Source of the DNA: Ceratothoa steindachneri
Lineage: Eukaryota > Arthropoda > Malacostraca > Isopoda > Cymothoidae
Reading direction: 5' to 3'
Assembly: GCA_963969495.1 (NCBI GenBank)
Contig: OZ018320.1
Location: 78,923,313 to 78,987,312, forward strand
DNA: 64,000 bases
Shown here: one piece after another, positions 1-11,694 of the stretch
How positions within the stretch are numbered: the first letter of the stretch is position 1
How the letters are laid out: every line of letters begins with the position of its first letter
Translations under genes and position numbers: made by a program
The notes under the pieces: generated by a model
Told to the model about the DNA's origin: nothing
Seen by the model: only the letters and a program-made list of their open reading frames with translations
Database searches by the model: none

Positions 1-790
1 AAGTCAATTATGGGCTGCCTGCCTGCTTTCTTCAGTCCCTTGTGAAAGAAAAGGAGGGACTGCTGCTGGAAAGAGGGCGGGCGCCCCCAGATAAGTGTGC
101 GAGGGGAAGTCCCCTAAACCCATAGGCAAAGGAGAGGAGTAAGCTTCCTCTCTGGTACAAGAAATTTAGAGGGTCTCCTGAGAGAGCACCTCCATTTTCT
201 TCAGTGGAGCTGCCCGAAGGCGGCTGCTCCATCATCGTCAAGGGGACATACTTTTTTTTTATAAATTCATCATTGTGCATGATGACCCTATAATAATCAT
301 GGGATACAAACGCTCATCACCCTATGCAGTAGCCCGCTCTGCGAGGGGTGAACACAGGGCCAGCAAAACCAGCTGCTGCCATTTGAGGTTGCTCCTCCAG
401 CCTAGTGACCTGGCAACTCCACCTTGGGCAAGGCGTAAAATTGATAAGACAGGGAAAGTAGGAAGAAAGGGTATGTTGATGAAGGTGTGGGTGGGGATGA
501 AGCAGGTTGTTAAAACCCACCCAGGCTGGAGCTCAGGGGTGAGGCAATGTTGCTGCCCCCATCAGCCCCAATCTGGGAGGGGTGGGTGAGAGGAAGCTGT
601 TTGGCGTCTACCCTGTGAAATTAGAGGCTGACTAGAGGAAGTCATGGGAGGTTGTAGGAAAAATGAGAAAGTAGGGTAAAAACACAGGCTGTCAGAAAGA
701 AGAAGCTAAGTTGGGGCCGGACGGGGCACTGAGTCCCATCAGTAAAGTGGCCAGGAAGGCAAATTGTTGTGATTTTTATGGGGTAAAGTA
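1..790 (-). mobile_element. I-A non-LTR retrotransposon, 5' end (5'UTR and start of ORF1)
   Basis: The minus strand from about 280 to the window edge encodes the proline/serine-rich N-terminal part of ORF1, sharing the segment RGSLLLSFAYG and the PPSGSS..E motif with the near-full-length copy at 49777-50109. Bases 280-790 match its GC-rich 5'UTR, including the 5'-terminal monomer (about 705-790) with the wording 'cggggcactgagtcccatcag'. The rest of the element lies off the left edge. It is a separate copy from 1165-4920, because the order 5'UTR then ORF1 restarts here. ORF1 is broken. The identification is by comparison within the window; the I-clade label is family knowledge. Confidence 0.75.
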
Positions 791-1164
791 CTAGATCAAA
801 TATATTGGTACCCCTTGTTGGTATATCAACAGATTGACTAAAAACTTTTCCTCAAAACATGTTATAGTCTTATAACTTGCTCTATCCTTTCCTACCCCCA
901 AAACAACTAAATAGAAAAACTAATTTAAGTGAAACAAAAAACAGACCTTAACTCCTTTATTCAAGTGAATGAACATATTTCAAAACTCTTTAATCAAGTA
1001 ATCAGGAAAAGTGTAAACGAAGATGGGGAACCAAACAAATAAATGCTGTTGTCTATGCTAGAAAATTACAAATAGGTAGATTTGGGGTTTCAGCCAAAAA
1101 TCTACCTATACACCATATTTCAAATTCTTTGCCTGATTTGTCAGAGAATCAGCCAAGTGCTGAC
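791..1164. other. Spacer with a copy of dispersed repeat Y
   Basis: No gene is seen. Bases 1083-1164 resemble 41960-42110 (shared wording: ggtttcagc, aaaatctacc.atacac, ctttgcctgayttgtcag, agtgctga). This points to an interspersed repeat of unknown class that abuts the 3'-truncated I-A copy. The remainder is AT-rich sequence without recognisable features. Confidence 0.4.
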
Positions 1165-3250
1165 TGTCACAGAATGCATAATGTACATGGCTCGGGTACA
1201 AGAGATGTAAGGCTGTGAATATGAGCTTACCAGGTGAAGTGTGGTTTGAAAACAGGACCGAGCAAATGCTGTGAATTTATCACATTTAGGCAAACTCAGT
1301 TTAGGAACAAGTTCAGGTTAGGGTAGAACCAGTGATGGCAGAAGAAATGCACTACCTTGGTCTTGGCCATAGAAAACCGAAACCTGTGCCCTTCAGCATA
1401 GTACGAGATGCAGTTCAATGCCTGTTGGAGTAGACACTCCAGAGTTGGCATCTGGTATGCACCAAGAGATCACAAGGTCATCTCAGTAGAGGGTAGCAAG
1501 AATATCTTCTAGCAGCACCAAGATAATACCATTGATGGTCAGCACAAAGAATGTGACACTGATGACACCATGCTAAAGGATGCCATCACACTGCTCTTTT
1601 GGCCAGAGAGGGCTCCCCACACCTGTTTACATAAATGACTGATGATCTAGCAGAAATTCAGAAATAAAGAGAACGGGGTGTATCCCCTCACCCCCCAATA
1701 TGCAGAAGGTCTCCATGATGATCTATCTCAATAAGGTACCATAGGCCTTCTCCAGATCCAAAACACTGGTGTAATTCTGTCTACGAAGGAAGGCCTCACA
1801 GACATCATTTTCAAGTTGGAGCAGAGCATCCAATATGAAGTGGAACTTGTGGAAGTCACACTGTGAAGAAGACAGGTGGCCTCCACTGTTCAAGTAAAAG
1901 GCTAGTGTAACATTTACTAATTACTCCATGAACTTGCACACACAGGAGGTTAGAGAGATTGGGTAGAAACTGACCCAGAGAGAGTGATCTCTCCTCAGTT
2001 TTCGAAAAACAAGCACAGTAGCCATTTGCCAGGAGTCTGGGAGGATCTCCTGTACAGATTCTGTTGAACAAATCTAACAAAAAGGCCATATCTTGCACAC
2101 CTAGGTGTTAAAGCATGGCATATGGGACCTTTTGCAGAACAGGAGCAGTGGCTGTGGTCATGCATGAAGCTAGAGCTAAATGCAACTCACTCAATGTAAA
2201 GCTGTCATTGAAAGCTTCTCTGCTTCTGGAGGTAAAGTCCATTTGGCAGCCTTCAATGACATCCCAACATTCATTGAATGCTGAAGGAGCAGGATCCCAA
2301 CTAGAGAATGTGGAGAAAGTGGTCATGAAGGACTCCTCCACAGATCAATGGTCTGAGATAGCGGTCCCACCAGGAAAAGTGGTGGGTGTGGTTCAAAACA
2401 TACCAGAACCTAGCTCTAGCTCGATGAAATTCACCGACAGGTAAAACATTTGGTCAGCTCTGATAGTGCATTTAGATATAACGCCTCTGTTTGAGGGCTG
2501 TCTCACAGCCAGCTGACCACCAAGGAATGGGTTGGTGTGCAAAATGCCCAGGGCAATGAGGTTGCTAGAGAAGAACTCGGCAGCCTTATCCACTGACCTA
2601 AACTTCTCAAATAGAGCAGAGAAATCAGTTATTTCCTGAAATGTGGACCACCACACGCGTGCCAAGCACCAATTAGGTCTTTCAGGCAGCAGTAGTCTAG
2701 AAAATGCTATTTGAATGGGAAAGTGATCACTAAAATGGAAGTCATCAACTACCTACCACACCATATCAGACTGTGCATCCAGAGAGCACAGGGGTAGATC
2801 AAGTGGTTGTTGGGCAGTGAAGTGTAAACTAAATCACATTTAGGACACCTATCTCTAGCTCAGCAATTAGGCAGGATGGGACTTTCCCCCCCTGGGTTTG
2901 ATCAAATAGTATCCTAGGAGGGGGTGTCTACTGTTCAAATCTCTGAGCAGTGGAAAGGGACTTGGCAGCAGTGTCATGACACAGCAGAGATTCCCCAGGT
3001 CAAAGTCAGCTGATGGTAGAATGTACGCAGAAATAACAGTTGTGGTGGTGGGATAGCACACACCTAGCATGGTCTCCTGCCCAAAAAATAGCTAATGGAG
3101 AATGGGAGGAGATGAACCTCAGCAGCTCCCAGCTGGTCTGTGGCAATTCCTATGAAGGAATAATCCCTAGAAGCCTTACCTCGGAGTAGATACACCGGGG
3201 ATTTTTGAAGATAAGATCTTCACAGGAATGGTTGTACACTTTCCAGATGG
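1165..3250 (-). pseudogene. I-A ORF2 relic (endonuclease and reverse transcriptase)
   Basis: This is a decayed ORF2 read right to left. Around 2867-3070 is the APE-type endonuclease piece (VISAYILPSADFD and later LLRDLNSRHPLLG, the degenerate form of the GDLNGKHPLW motif). Around 2393-2665 and 2108-2341 is the region before the RT, with the TLSELHLALASC motif. Around 1856-2098 is RT motif sequence (LLDLFNRI, LPNLSNLLCVQVHG, a decayed PxSYRPISLTSCVCK block). Bases 1165-1850 cover the RT palm and thumb in several broken frames. RNase H and the 3'UTR are missing at the left side. Many stops and frameshifts make it non-functional. It is an older copy than 43906-50594, judging by divergence. Confidence 0.75.
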
Positions 3251-4920
3251 TGTTACCTTTAATGAAACATTAGGGGAGGTTGGGCTCTCTATGTGTCTTT
3301 TCCTCTCCCCTCAAAACCTTTGGATGGGGCAGCTTCAGAAATAGGGGGGGGGGGGGTCTCTTCTTTGGAAGATTCAGCAACTGCGCTAGCCAGTCCAGCC
3401 TTGGCTTGGGTGGGGGCATAGGAGCTAAGGCTCATTTGGTGCAGCTTTAAAACACCGGGAGATAGCCTCAAGAACACTTTCAAAAGTATTGCCTTCTGTG
3501 AGTCTAAGATTTGTTGGAAAATGATCATGCTGGGGGGGGGGGGAGCTGGTTTTAGTTGAGGCCGGGTGTGAATCCTTTGTGCTGCCAGACCTATAAGGGG
3601 AGTGCCCAGGGAGAGTAAATGACCGTTCTCCTAGATTTGGAGCTAAGGGTACTTCTTTATTTTTTAAGTGAGACATAAGACATCCCAGGGAGCGCCAGGT
3701 GGCTAGGCCCAAGTTCTTAGCCTCACAAAATGAGAGATGATCCACATTCCTTTGAAGAAGCAGGGTGCGGCTCTCCACAATTGAGACACTTGGCCATACA
3801 CAATAGGGACTTATCGTGTACAGCCTTGGAGCAACTTAAACCTTGGATAAATCAGACTTTTCAAATTTACCCAAGTGATTCATATGGCTGAAGCAGTGGC
3901 AGTAGTAGCACCTGTATGGCAATATCACAAATGCCTTCACACAGTAGTGATACCAACCAGCATGTACCAACTCAGGAAGCCTATCACACTTGAAGGTGGT
4001 GAAGAGTGTATGGGTGAGTCTTGAGGCCCCTCCCTGTTTTCTCATGACACATTTAACCTTGAATACCCTGTGGTCAGCCAGCTCTGCAATGATATCTTAT
4101 AAGTAGTAGTCCATGAGTTCCCTCGCATAAACCAATCCTTTCATGACGTTCATGATAGAGTGCAGCATCATACTAACCGGCAAGCCATTAAGTCTTTGAA
4201 GGGCAGTGATCATTGCTGCCTCAGAAAGGGTCTGATGCATTTGCCAGAAGGCTCCCATCCGAGAAATGGGTCACCTTTGGCTCTCTACCAATCAACTATC
4301 TAATGCTCTCCTGTGATGGATCATGTTACCTTTGGACATGTTATTCGTTGAGAGAACAAGAAAGTGTTTAAAGCCAGTGGGCTTGAAAATGCCAGGGTGT
4401 CTCAACGAGGGGCCCCTAGGTAATTGAAACTACTCAACACACTCATGGCATTGGTCTTTGTCTGGGCCTCTCTACCCATGGGCATTTGGGGGCTATACAT
4501 GCTTATCTTGGCTTGGTTGGTTTCCAAAACGGCAGTGGACCTGTTTGTCCCTGGAGCCCCAGTGAAGGGAGAGTAACCTTTTCTTTTTAGGAGAGGAGGG
4601 TGGGGAATGAACCCGCTTCTCTCCACCTCCAGAAGGAGCCCCTAGTCCAGATGGACTAGCCTCAGCAAGATCCTTCTCTGAAATGTAGAAGGGCTTAGTA
4701 TTCAGAGGAGCACCAGTGGGGGAAGGATTTCTTTTCTCCCTTGTTATTCCTCAGGGGCCTGAACCATGTAAAGAGAAGCTTGCACAGGGGGTGATTCAGG
4801 TTCACCCCCATGGAAAATCCTGCCATGTGTGGCTTGGTCACCTCTGAGATCCTGGCCAACTCAGCAGGAGCTTCCATGTGGCTATCCTCCCAAGGCATCA
4901 CAGATCCCAATTGTGGACTC
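3251..4920 (-). pseudogene. I-A ORF1 (Gag-like) relic with zinc knuckle
   Basis: Minus-strand remnants of ORF1 of the same copy as 1165-3250. The segment near 3836-4045 reads LPELVHAGWYHYCVKAF then YRCYYCHCFSHMNHLG, the equivalent of the LPESVRASWYRYRVKAF and CCHC knuckle at 48020-48481. Bases 3425-3778 match the ORF1 C-terminal, Ser/Pro-rich part. Bases 4402-4910 match the GFIPHPPLLKRK region. ORF1 proteins of I-clade elements bind RNA and accompany the template; this copy is broken into several frames. It contains two poly-G runs (3342-3354, 3532-3543). The 5'UTR and ORF1 start are lost. Confidence 0.72.
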
Positions 4921-5059
4921 TGTCTTGTTGTGGTTCATCTTAGGAAAAAAGTGTGTGTGTGTGGATGCATGCAAAAGGGCTAATGAAGTCTTAAACTTTT
5001 CATACAAGCTTAGAGATCATTGTTCCACTGAATCATCCTTATCTGTTTAAAGATATTGA

Positions 5060-5365
5060 GATACTTGAAAGGTGGAGCACCATCCAATAATATGAGGAAA
5101 GGTTGAAGGTGCTCTGTTGGCAGTCACTCAAGATATTTTGATTGAGAGGTGAATGGATTAAAGTTTTCAAGATATTAAAACAGTTTTGGCAAAATTAAAA
5201 ATGATTCAGTCTCAAACTTGAGTTTAAGAAATGGGGCAAGAAATATTGGCTTTAAGCTACAATTAAGGCATTGTTAAACTAAAATAGGTAAAAAGTAATT
5301 AAGCATTGGAATTGCTTGCTTGAAAACAGTGTACAGTGATACTATCAACATGTTTAAAAATTACT
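5060..5365 (+). pseudogene. Non-LTR retrotransposon RT C-terminus relic (CR1-like)
   Basis: Plus-strand translation with breaks gives YEERLKVL, then WIKVFKIL, then a decayed FKL-type block and finally YSDTINMFKN. This order matches the post-RT C-terminal region of CR1-like or RTE-like elements (RRxRGDLIxVxKIL followed by WNSLPxxVVxxxTVNxFKxxLD). That match is from family knowledge and was not searched. Only about 100 codons remain. The last 37 bases form the left arm of the palindrome at 5329-5402, so the element end was copied into a fold-back. Confidence 0.5.
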
Positions 5366-5402
5366 AGTAATTTTTAAACATGTTGATACTATCACTGTAC
5401 AC
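5329..5402. repeat. Near-perfect 74-bp palindrome
   Basis: Arms 5329-5365 and 5366-5402 are reverse complements with a single C-C mismatch (5342 against 5389) and no loop; the centre is actagt. The left arm is the end of the RT relic, so the right arm looks like an inverted copy of it. Cruciform or hairpin forming. Confidence 0.9.
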
Positions 5403-5420
5403 CTATCGTATTTCTCAGAT

Positions 5421-5478
5421 TAGAATTGACCACGCTCAGAAATACTTAGTTAAGTATTTCTGAGCATGATCAATTCTA
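5421..5478. repeat. Second near-perfect palindrome, 58 bp
   Basis: Arms 5421-5449 and 5450-5478 pair with mismatches at 5430/5469, 5433/5466 and the centre. It lies 18 bp from the palindrome at 5329-5402 and has an unrelated sequence. Confidence 0.85.
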
Positions 5479-5697
5479 TTTATGGGACTAGCTGTGAATG
5501 GATCATATAGTCTTTGCTGGTCATTATAAAATCCTTAAGGAGATTAATTGGTACTTTTTCTAAAATTGCTCTAATACTATTATATTCTCATTCTAAGGAC
5601 ATTCCTAGAAAGGTGTTAGATTTTTGAATGATTCTTATGAAGTAAACTTTCAGCCACAAATACACTTAAATATTAAAAAAATCATAAAATAACTCAC

Positions 5698-6481
5698 AGG
5701 ATTGATGGCAGAGTCTGGATTGATCTGCAGAGTATAGATATCCTCACGGGAATATTGAAAGAGGCCATAATATGGATTGAGCATTTCATGAGAAAGAAGG
5801 TAGAGCCATTCACGAGCTACACCTCCATAATCAAGTCCCTCTTCACCACGAAACTTTACCATAAGTCTTTTGCGCATATCTTTGGGGCGCAGTTTCATTA
5901 TCTGCTTAAAGGATTCTTCAAAGATTTCTTTACGGGGAATATCAAGCCTGCAGTGCCCACTCTGGGGTTGCAAGCATTGTAATTCTGCCCGTAAACCTTT
6001 CAGCTTTGCAACCAAGTCACGGCTGTACTTAGGTAGATCACCATGATCTTCTGATGTTTGGGTGAAAGTTGGACATGACATGGGAATCTGAGTTGTGGAA
6101 ACTGATCCAACTGTCGCAGAAGATTGGGATGAAGATGGTATTTGATCCAACATTGACCCATTTTCAATAACAACAGCATTATTCACCACTTCCCCACTGT
6201 TACTTAATTGATTGTTCAGCAAAATTGAAGAGGATTCCCTTTCTGCTGGAGGGGATAAATGATCTTCAATATCATGAGTTGTCAAAGAAGCATCATTTCC
6301 TTCATTCAGGAAGTCATCATTCATATCTCTACTGATGTTATTAGTTGTTAATTCTATGGTTTGGCTCGGAGAATCTGCAAGTGTTGTAGAAGATAGCAAG
6401 AGTTGAGGATTCTCATTCTGGTTTAATACAGTGGGAGTAAATGAAGTTTCAGGATTGAGTATTCTTTCTTCTACACGGTTT
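5698..6481 (-). CDS. Smurf: Smurf E3 ubiquitin ligase, exon with WW3-HECT linker and HECT start
   Basis: An internal 784-bp exon of a Nedd4-family HECT ligase. It starts after the acceptor ttttttccag (ends 6482) and stops before the donor gtgagt (5697-5692). The first about 150 codons are a Ser/Thr/Asn-rich linker of low conservation. They are followed by PKYSRDLVAKLKGLRAEL, RLDIPRKEIFEESFKQIMKL, KRLMVKFRGEEGLDYGGVAR and LSHEMLNPYYGLFQYSRE, which match the start of the SMURF HECT N-lobe closely. The catalytic Cys lies in later exons not seen here. Smurf proteins ubiquitinate receptor-regulated Smads and RhoA and so limit BMP/TGF-beta signalling (family knowledge). Entry phase joins the AA left by the exon at 10263-10512 as AA|A. 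The exon ends in phase 0 after a Pro codon. Reading without the splice runs into intron stops just after 5698. Confidence 0.95.
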
Positions 6482-7429
6482 CTGGAAAAAAATATTTTTA
6501 GAAAAACTATTATCCTTAAATATAGTTATAAGTCATGATTAAAAAGATAGAATACTGAAATATAACAATATTTTTTAACATTCAAACATACTTTTATACA
6601 CCAAACTATTAAAATTCCTTTTAATGTGCATCATTCACCTTACATGGCATCAAAATTTTTATACATAGCTTACTTAAACATAGTAACAGCAACACAAGCA
6701 AGGAAACCATTAACCATTTTTTATAATGCAATGTTAAAAACTACCCATTTAATATATAACAACATAATTTAAGGGATAATAAAAACTGATAAGGACTATC
6801 AGTGTCCATCTGATTCACTGTACCAAACACCAAAAATCTTTCTATAAACTGAATTTTCAAGTCATCACCAATCAAAGATTGTTATAAGTTCAAGCATACA
6901 AGTTCATATCAATTAATACCCCCCCCACCTAAAAAATAATCAATATTTTCAATCCTCAAATACTCATTACCTTGCCTTTGAAAAGAGTATTATGAGGTGT
7001 TTTTTTTTTTACAAAAATCCAACCTACAATATTTGCCTGACTCCGGATATGTGTGACATGGACATACAACCAATATTCAGCAATGAGAAAACATGCAGAT
7101 CATCCATGCAACTACCAAAACAAACACCATCCTTAGAAAGGGAAACAGCCTTGGCTGTTGCCTGGCATGTCTGTGTCTGCAGTCTTCACCACATCTCTCC
7201 ATTATATAATTGACCTTTTTCTATTACAATGAGTGTGATTCCAGCAACCAGCCATTTACCCCTCACCCAAGCTGCAAACTGAGCAAAATCGTGGTTTCAC
7301 CACCTTTGTGTGCCTGACAAGTCCTATGCGGACAAGCCTCCACCGAATGCACCTTGTACAGCAAATGGCGCCACTTCCCAAGCACACATTTACATACTTT
7401 AAACAAGTCCATACTTCATTGTACCTACA
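6482..7429. other. Smurf intron sequence
   Basis: AT-rich intron with no recognisable gene. A poly-T run at 7000-7010 starts a more GC-rich stretch up to 7429 that may be an unidentified repeat; no coding similarity was recognised. Confidence 0.5.
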
Positions 7430-9513
7430 TTATTTTTTTTATTTAAGGGGGCTACCCTCTTGGGGCTGCCAAGGGCATAAGTTTACAGGAGCTGCCAAGT
7501 GTAGGCCATGAATGGTCTTTTGCAGTCTCCTTCTTTTCTTATGTTAAGTCACTGGAATTACATTCATTTAAATTCTTGTATACAAAGAGGCAAATATTTA
7601 CAAGAAAAAAAATAAAATAAAAAACAGCAAAAAGAACTAAGAACGAAAAGGAACCAGAAAAACAAAGAGAAAGAGCATGCTCAACCCTGGGAGAGAGGCC
7701 TAGCTTCTTCTGGCGCAAGTATGCAACAAAAAAAATGCCAGAAAGCAACTATATACAATAGAGGAGGCCAGCTTACTCCAGAAACTCTATTAGCCTGCAA
7801 TCAGGATGGTAGTGACCCTGTTCATCCCGGTACCAGGACAAGTAACATGTGCAAAGATCCTCCAGACTGGGACATTCAACAAGAATGTGCCAGACAGTCT
7901 GGGGAACCTTACAGTCATCTCACTAAGGTTGAGGAAAGCGCTCCATCAGATGCAGATGCATCCCACTAGTGTATCTGATTCAGAGTTGACAGAAGGAAAC
8001 ATGAGGCCATTGAGGCATTGTGGGATAGTCCATCATAAAAGTTGCAGCAGGATAGCATCCAACTTTAGGTTCCCATCAGCCATCTGATTCCTGCCATATA
8101 GACAAGTTGTGGAAGAGCAAAACAGTGATCATGGACTGAGTGGTGCCCTCATTTCCTGCAGAGCTTACATGTCTGGGAACCTAGCAGAAGACAATCTCAA
8201 GATCATTCTGGCTCGTGGGAGAAGTGGCATCATGGATACTGTGAACCAAGGGGTGCAGAGAGTCAAAACTTCAAAGGCACTCAGGGCATTCTGTGAGTTG
8301 CTATGAATCACAATTCTGGGTCTGAACCAGGCATATTGCATAATCTCTCATATTGAGTAGTGTATTGCAACCAGTTCAGCAGTGAGAGACAGTGCCTGGT
8401 AAAGCTCTGCTGGATTCAAACAGAGGGGAAGATGGCATGAATGCCAACCCTCCCTTCAGATTTGGAGCCATCTGTGTACACTGGCACAGCACTAGGGTGA
8501 CACAGCATGTGCTCCAAAAGTTTGAATGAAATAATCCTGGTGTGGTAGAAGCTTTGGGAGCAGAGGCCTAGTGACAAATATTGAGAGGTAGTACCATCCA
8601 GGGTGGTGTCCTGGGCATATCCAGAGGCACCACCAGCCTGAGAGCTACATTGAGCTGTCAGTTTTCTTACTCTAAATCCAAAAGAGTTAGGGCATGATTA
8701 GAATCTTGCGACTGGCAAATGAGGGGGTCAATGGAGTCATGTGTACAAGGGCATAATTTATTGTGTGTGATGCAGAGCAAGCATCATATCTCCAGCATCA
8801 ACACTGAGGTTCTCAATGTGGGATGTGTGACAGGCACTGGTCATCAAAGGGAGACCTTAGTGGTGGATAGAGCCTACATTCCAGAATTCACACAACTATA
8901 GATACCTAAACCTAGCTTCTACAGAACAAAAGAGTACTGGCCTTATCAGCAATCCAAGTGCTGAACATTACAAGATGAAAAATCTCCCAAGGTTCGAGTA
9001 TGAGATCCTACTAAGGTTGTGAATATGTGGCTGCAATGTGAGGTGTTGGTTAAGAACAAGCCCAAGAAAATGATGCAACTATCACATCCAGACAAGCACC
9101 ATTTAGGAACAAGTCTAGTTCGGAGATGCCCTATTTCCGTCATATTGGACCGGAGTGTGTTCTACACAGCTATATGCAGTAGACATTTTTATATAAAGTC
9201 AGACAAATATATTGAGTCAATTCTTCACTTGCAAATGTTGCACTGTGCAGGAGACAGATGGTCTTTAATGGCCAAAAAATAAGCTAACCTAATACTATTC
9301 AGTTTCTCCCTCAACTAGCACATTCTGGAAGCTAGAGAAATTGGGTGGGAACTAGCTGAGTTAGTGATCATTCCCTAGTTTGCGTAAAGTAAGCACATTA
9401 GCCATTCAGTATGAATCTGGGAGGATACCCTCTGTCCAGATCTGTTGAACACAAAACTAACCTAGATGCCATGCCTCACTCATCTATGTCGCGAAGCATG
9501 GTTTATAGGATAT
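7430..9513 (-). mobile_element. I-A retrotransposon, old 5'-truncated copy
   Basis: The left end is the element 3' end: a poly-T run, then gggctaccctcttggggctgcc and cataagt, a decayed form of the I-A 3' terminus (gagcccatctggcgactgcc...cataagtcgcc). Inside, 7790-8040 matches the post-RNase H Cys/His region. Bases 8109-8530 match RNase H (locus of the DSQSAL and TDGSK motifs) and 8700-9510 the RT thumb back to the RT N-terminal region. All frames are broken. Divergence from 43906-50594 is high, so this is one of the older copies. Confidence 0.75.
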
Positions 9514-10262
9514 TGAACTGACTATACTAGAACTACCTTGTATTTAATCTTAACTAGATTTACAATCTAATGTCATGACCTGGATTCTGTGTTCTAGTTT
9601 TCTTCTGTATGGATTATATTACCCCTTTGGCAGCAGAAATTAAACTAATTATTATTCCTTATAAATGATAAGAAAAGGCAAAAATTAATGATGGCTTGAA
9701 GGCATTGAAAATCAGGAGTCACCAATCACTTATTAAAACCATAGGTGAGAAAAGAATTGCCAAATGCTTTTTAAATCATGTAAATCCTATACTTTCGATT
9801 AAAGAAAAATTATGTAGTGATAAATTTTTGGGGGGAGCCAATGGACAATACTCAACTTATTCCTCCAGCAGTAAAACAATTTTAAGAACAGTCTAAAAAC
9901 ATAACCAAAGGGTTAAAAATAAAATTAGAAAAAGACAACAAAAATACAGCCATTTTAATTAGAAAGTTTTTGATAAGCTTTGTAAAGGAAGTTGTGAAGT
10001 TTGTGACTACAGTACTTGGAACACTAAAGGAACAAGTAAAGGTGTTTGGAGAACACCTGAATTCTTCAACTGTTCAAGTATAGCTAATAATATTTGTGTA
10101 TATCCCTGAAAATCTTATGAACCTGATCTCCTTTTACAAGAAAAGTGGGCCTCCTTGTTGGGTTTTGTAAGGGGAACAAGATCCCCCCCCACTCCTAAAC
10201 ATTCAGCTTTTATATTCTTTGTCTGTTTTGTTTTTTTAAAAGAGGCTAAAAATATAACTTAC
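9514..10262. other. Smurf intron sequence
   Basis: AT-rich. A 66-codon plus frame at 9696-9896 has no recognisable domain. Nothing else could be supported. Confidence 0.5.
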
Positions 10263-10512
10263 TTCAAGATATTATTTAAAATATTCTTATTGGCAAGTCT
10301 AGGATCAGTAAACTGGGTGGTCCTTCTGAGATGATTAAGAAAATATGGTCTGCCACTACGGGTGCATCTCAGCTCCCAACCAGGTGGCAATGCACCAAGG
10401 TCTTCAGGGTTGACATTCCCAAGATCACGGGGAACACGAGGGTCATGCCAAGTAGATGTACCCAATTGCGTATTGTAATAATACACTTGACCTTGTTGAG
10501 TTGTTCGGATCT
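10263..10512 (-). CDS. Smurf: Smurf exon with WW2 and WW3
   Basis: A 250-bp exon between acceptor ttattccttag (ends 10513) and donor gtaagt (10262-10257). It encodes most of WW2 ([29 protein letters not shown]) and all of WW3 ([20 protein letters not shown], then [12 protein letters not shown]). Each WW keeps both Trp/Pro landmarks: W..P in WW2, and W plus the TTQFTDP end in WW3, where the second aromatic is Phe as in vertebrate SMURFs. WW domains of Smurf bind PPxY motifs of Smads. WW2 starts in the preceding exon (LPQGY), joined as G|AG to make Glu. The exon exits in phase 2. There is no sign of decay, so it is under constraint while its introns fill with transposons. Confidence 0.96.
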
Positions 10513-11694
10513 CTAAGGAATAAGAAATGGGTGTCAATGAATTAAAACAAGCATAACAATATCAATCAGTCTTATTTAAATTTGCTGGTATAGTCTTTGT
10601 GATTCTAACCTTTGTCACTAATCTTATTTATCCATCATCTTTCTTTCCCTCATTTTCTCTTAAATGTGTAAACATGCCTTTATTAAATAACTAACTAGTT
10701 TCCTATATTTTAATATCTCTATTTTTAAAGATATAATGAAGCCTTTTGTAGATTCAAAACAACCATTAACCTTTCTTAAATTTAATAATTTGCTACTTTG
10801 TTCATTTTTGTATTATTTCCCTGTTGCCCTGAAAATATTTGAATTCATTAGGGTCTTTAGCAACTTCAATTCATACCACATTTCTAGAAGATTCAAATCT
10901 TTTGGTAATAGTCTCAGCTAATAGTTTCTTTTATAGCCTAAAAAAAGGACATTAGTAAATCTGCTGGATGTTTGCATCAGAAAATTTATTTACAAAAACA
11001 ATTTTTGTAATAACTATAAATTATTATTGATAAGTTGTTTAATAAAATAGAATAGCTGAAATTCAAATAAGCAAAATCAATTAAAAAAATCAAACGTGAT
11101 GGTCAAAGACAAATTTCCTTATTTTACTGATATAAATTTCTGTTATTAGTGAGAGGCAACTAGAGTCATTTAGAGATATTTGCTTAAAACCTTCAATTTG
11201 CAGCTAGAATTTTTGGTGCATATTGCAAGTTTTGATATACTAAATATGAATTCTATTAATAGGAAAAAAATTTTTAAAAGAAGCTACCTTTAGAGTTCCA
11301 TAATTTGTCTTTGGCTTTCACTCTAGTTAGTTACACTGGGTTACAAAAAATAAATAAATCTTAAAGTTATCTAAGTTTTTTCAAATGATTAAGGTAAATA
11401 ATTTGGCACTACTAAATCTGAAAATGACATCCATTTCCTCCAATCATGTCAGGTTTTTGGGCTAAATCAAATTTTTTAAAAATCCCATCTTATAACTAAA
11501 TCAATTTACATTTTTGTGACATTTTTGGCTGATTTTTGTTAACATTTCTCATCCAAAATAGGTTTTTAAGATAAAAAAACATTTTCTAATACAATTTATT
11601 AATTAAATGTTACAAAAATTGATTAGTATACATTGAACAGTAAACATTGATAAAGGTAAGTACATGCAAATTGGATATTAGGTCTTCATTGTTC
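10513..11694. other. Smurf intron sequence, AT-rich
   Basis: Very AT-rich with many A and T runs; no ORF, RNA gene or recognisable repeat. Confidence 0.5.

Noticed and set aside
5329..5478. MicroRNA precursor hairpins
   Set aside because: The stems are loop-free near-perfect palindromes and one arm is retroelement sequence; no mature-miRNA-like features can be supported without small-RNA data.
1..5697. Remaining HECT exons of Smurf
   Set aside because: I looked for the C-lobe and the catalytic Cys motif on the minus strand and saw none; the region is filled by I-A copies, so these exons are presumably further left.
9696..9896. Plus-strand 66-codon frame as a small gene
   Set aside because: Intron location, no recognisable domain, no splice or start context.
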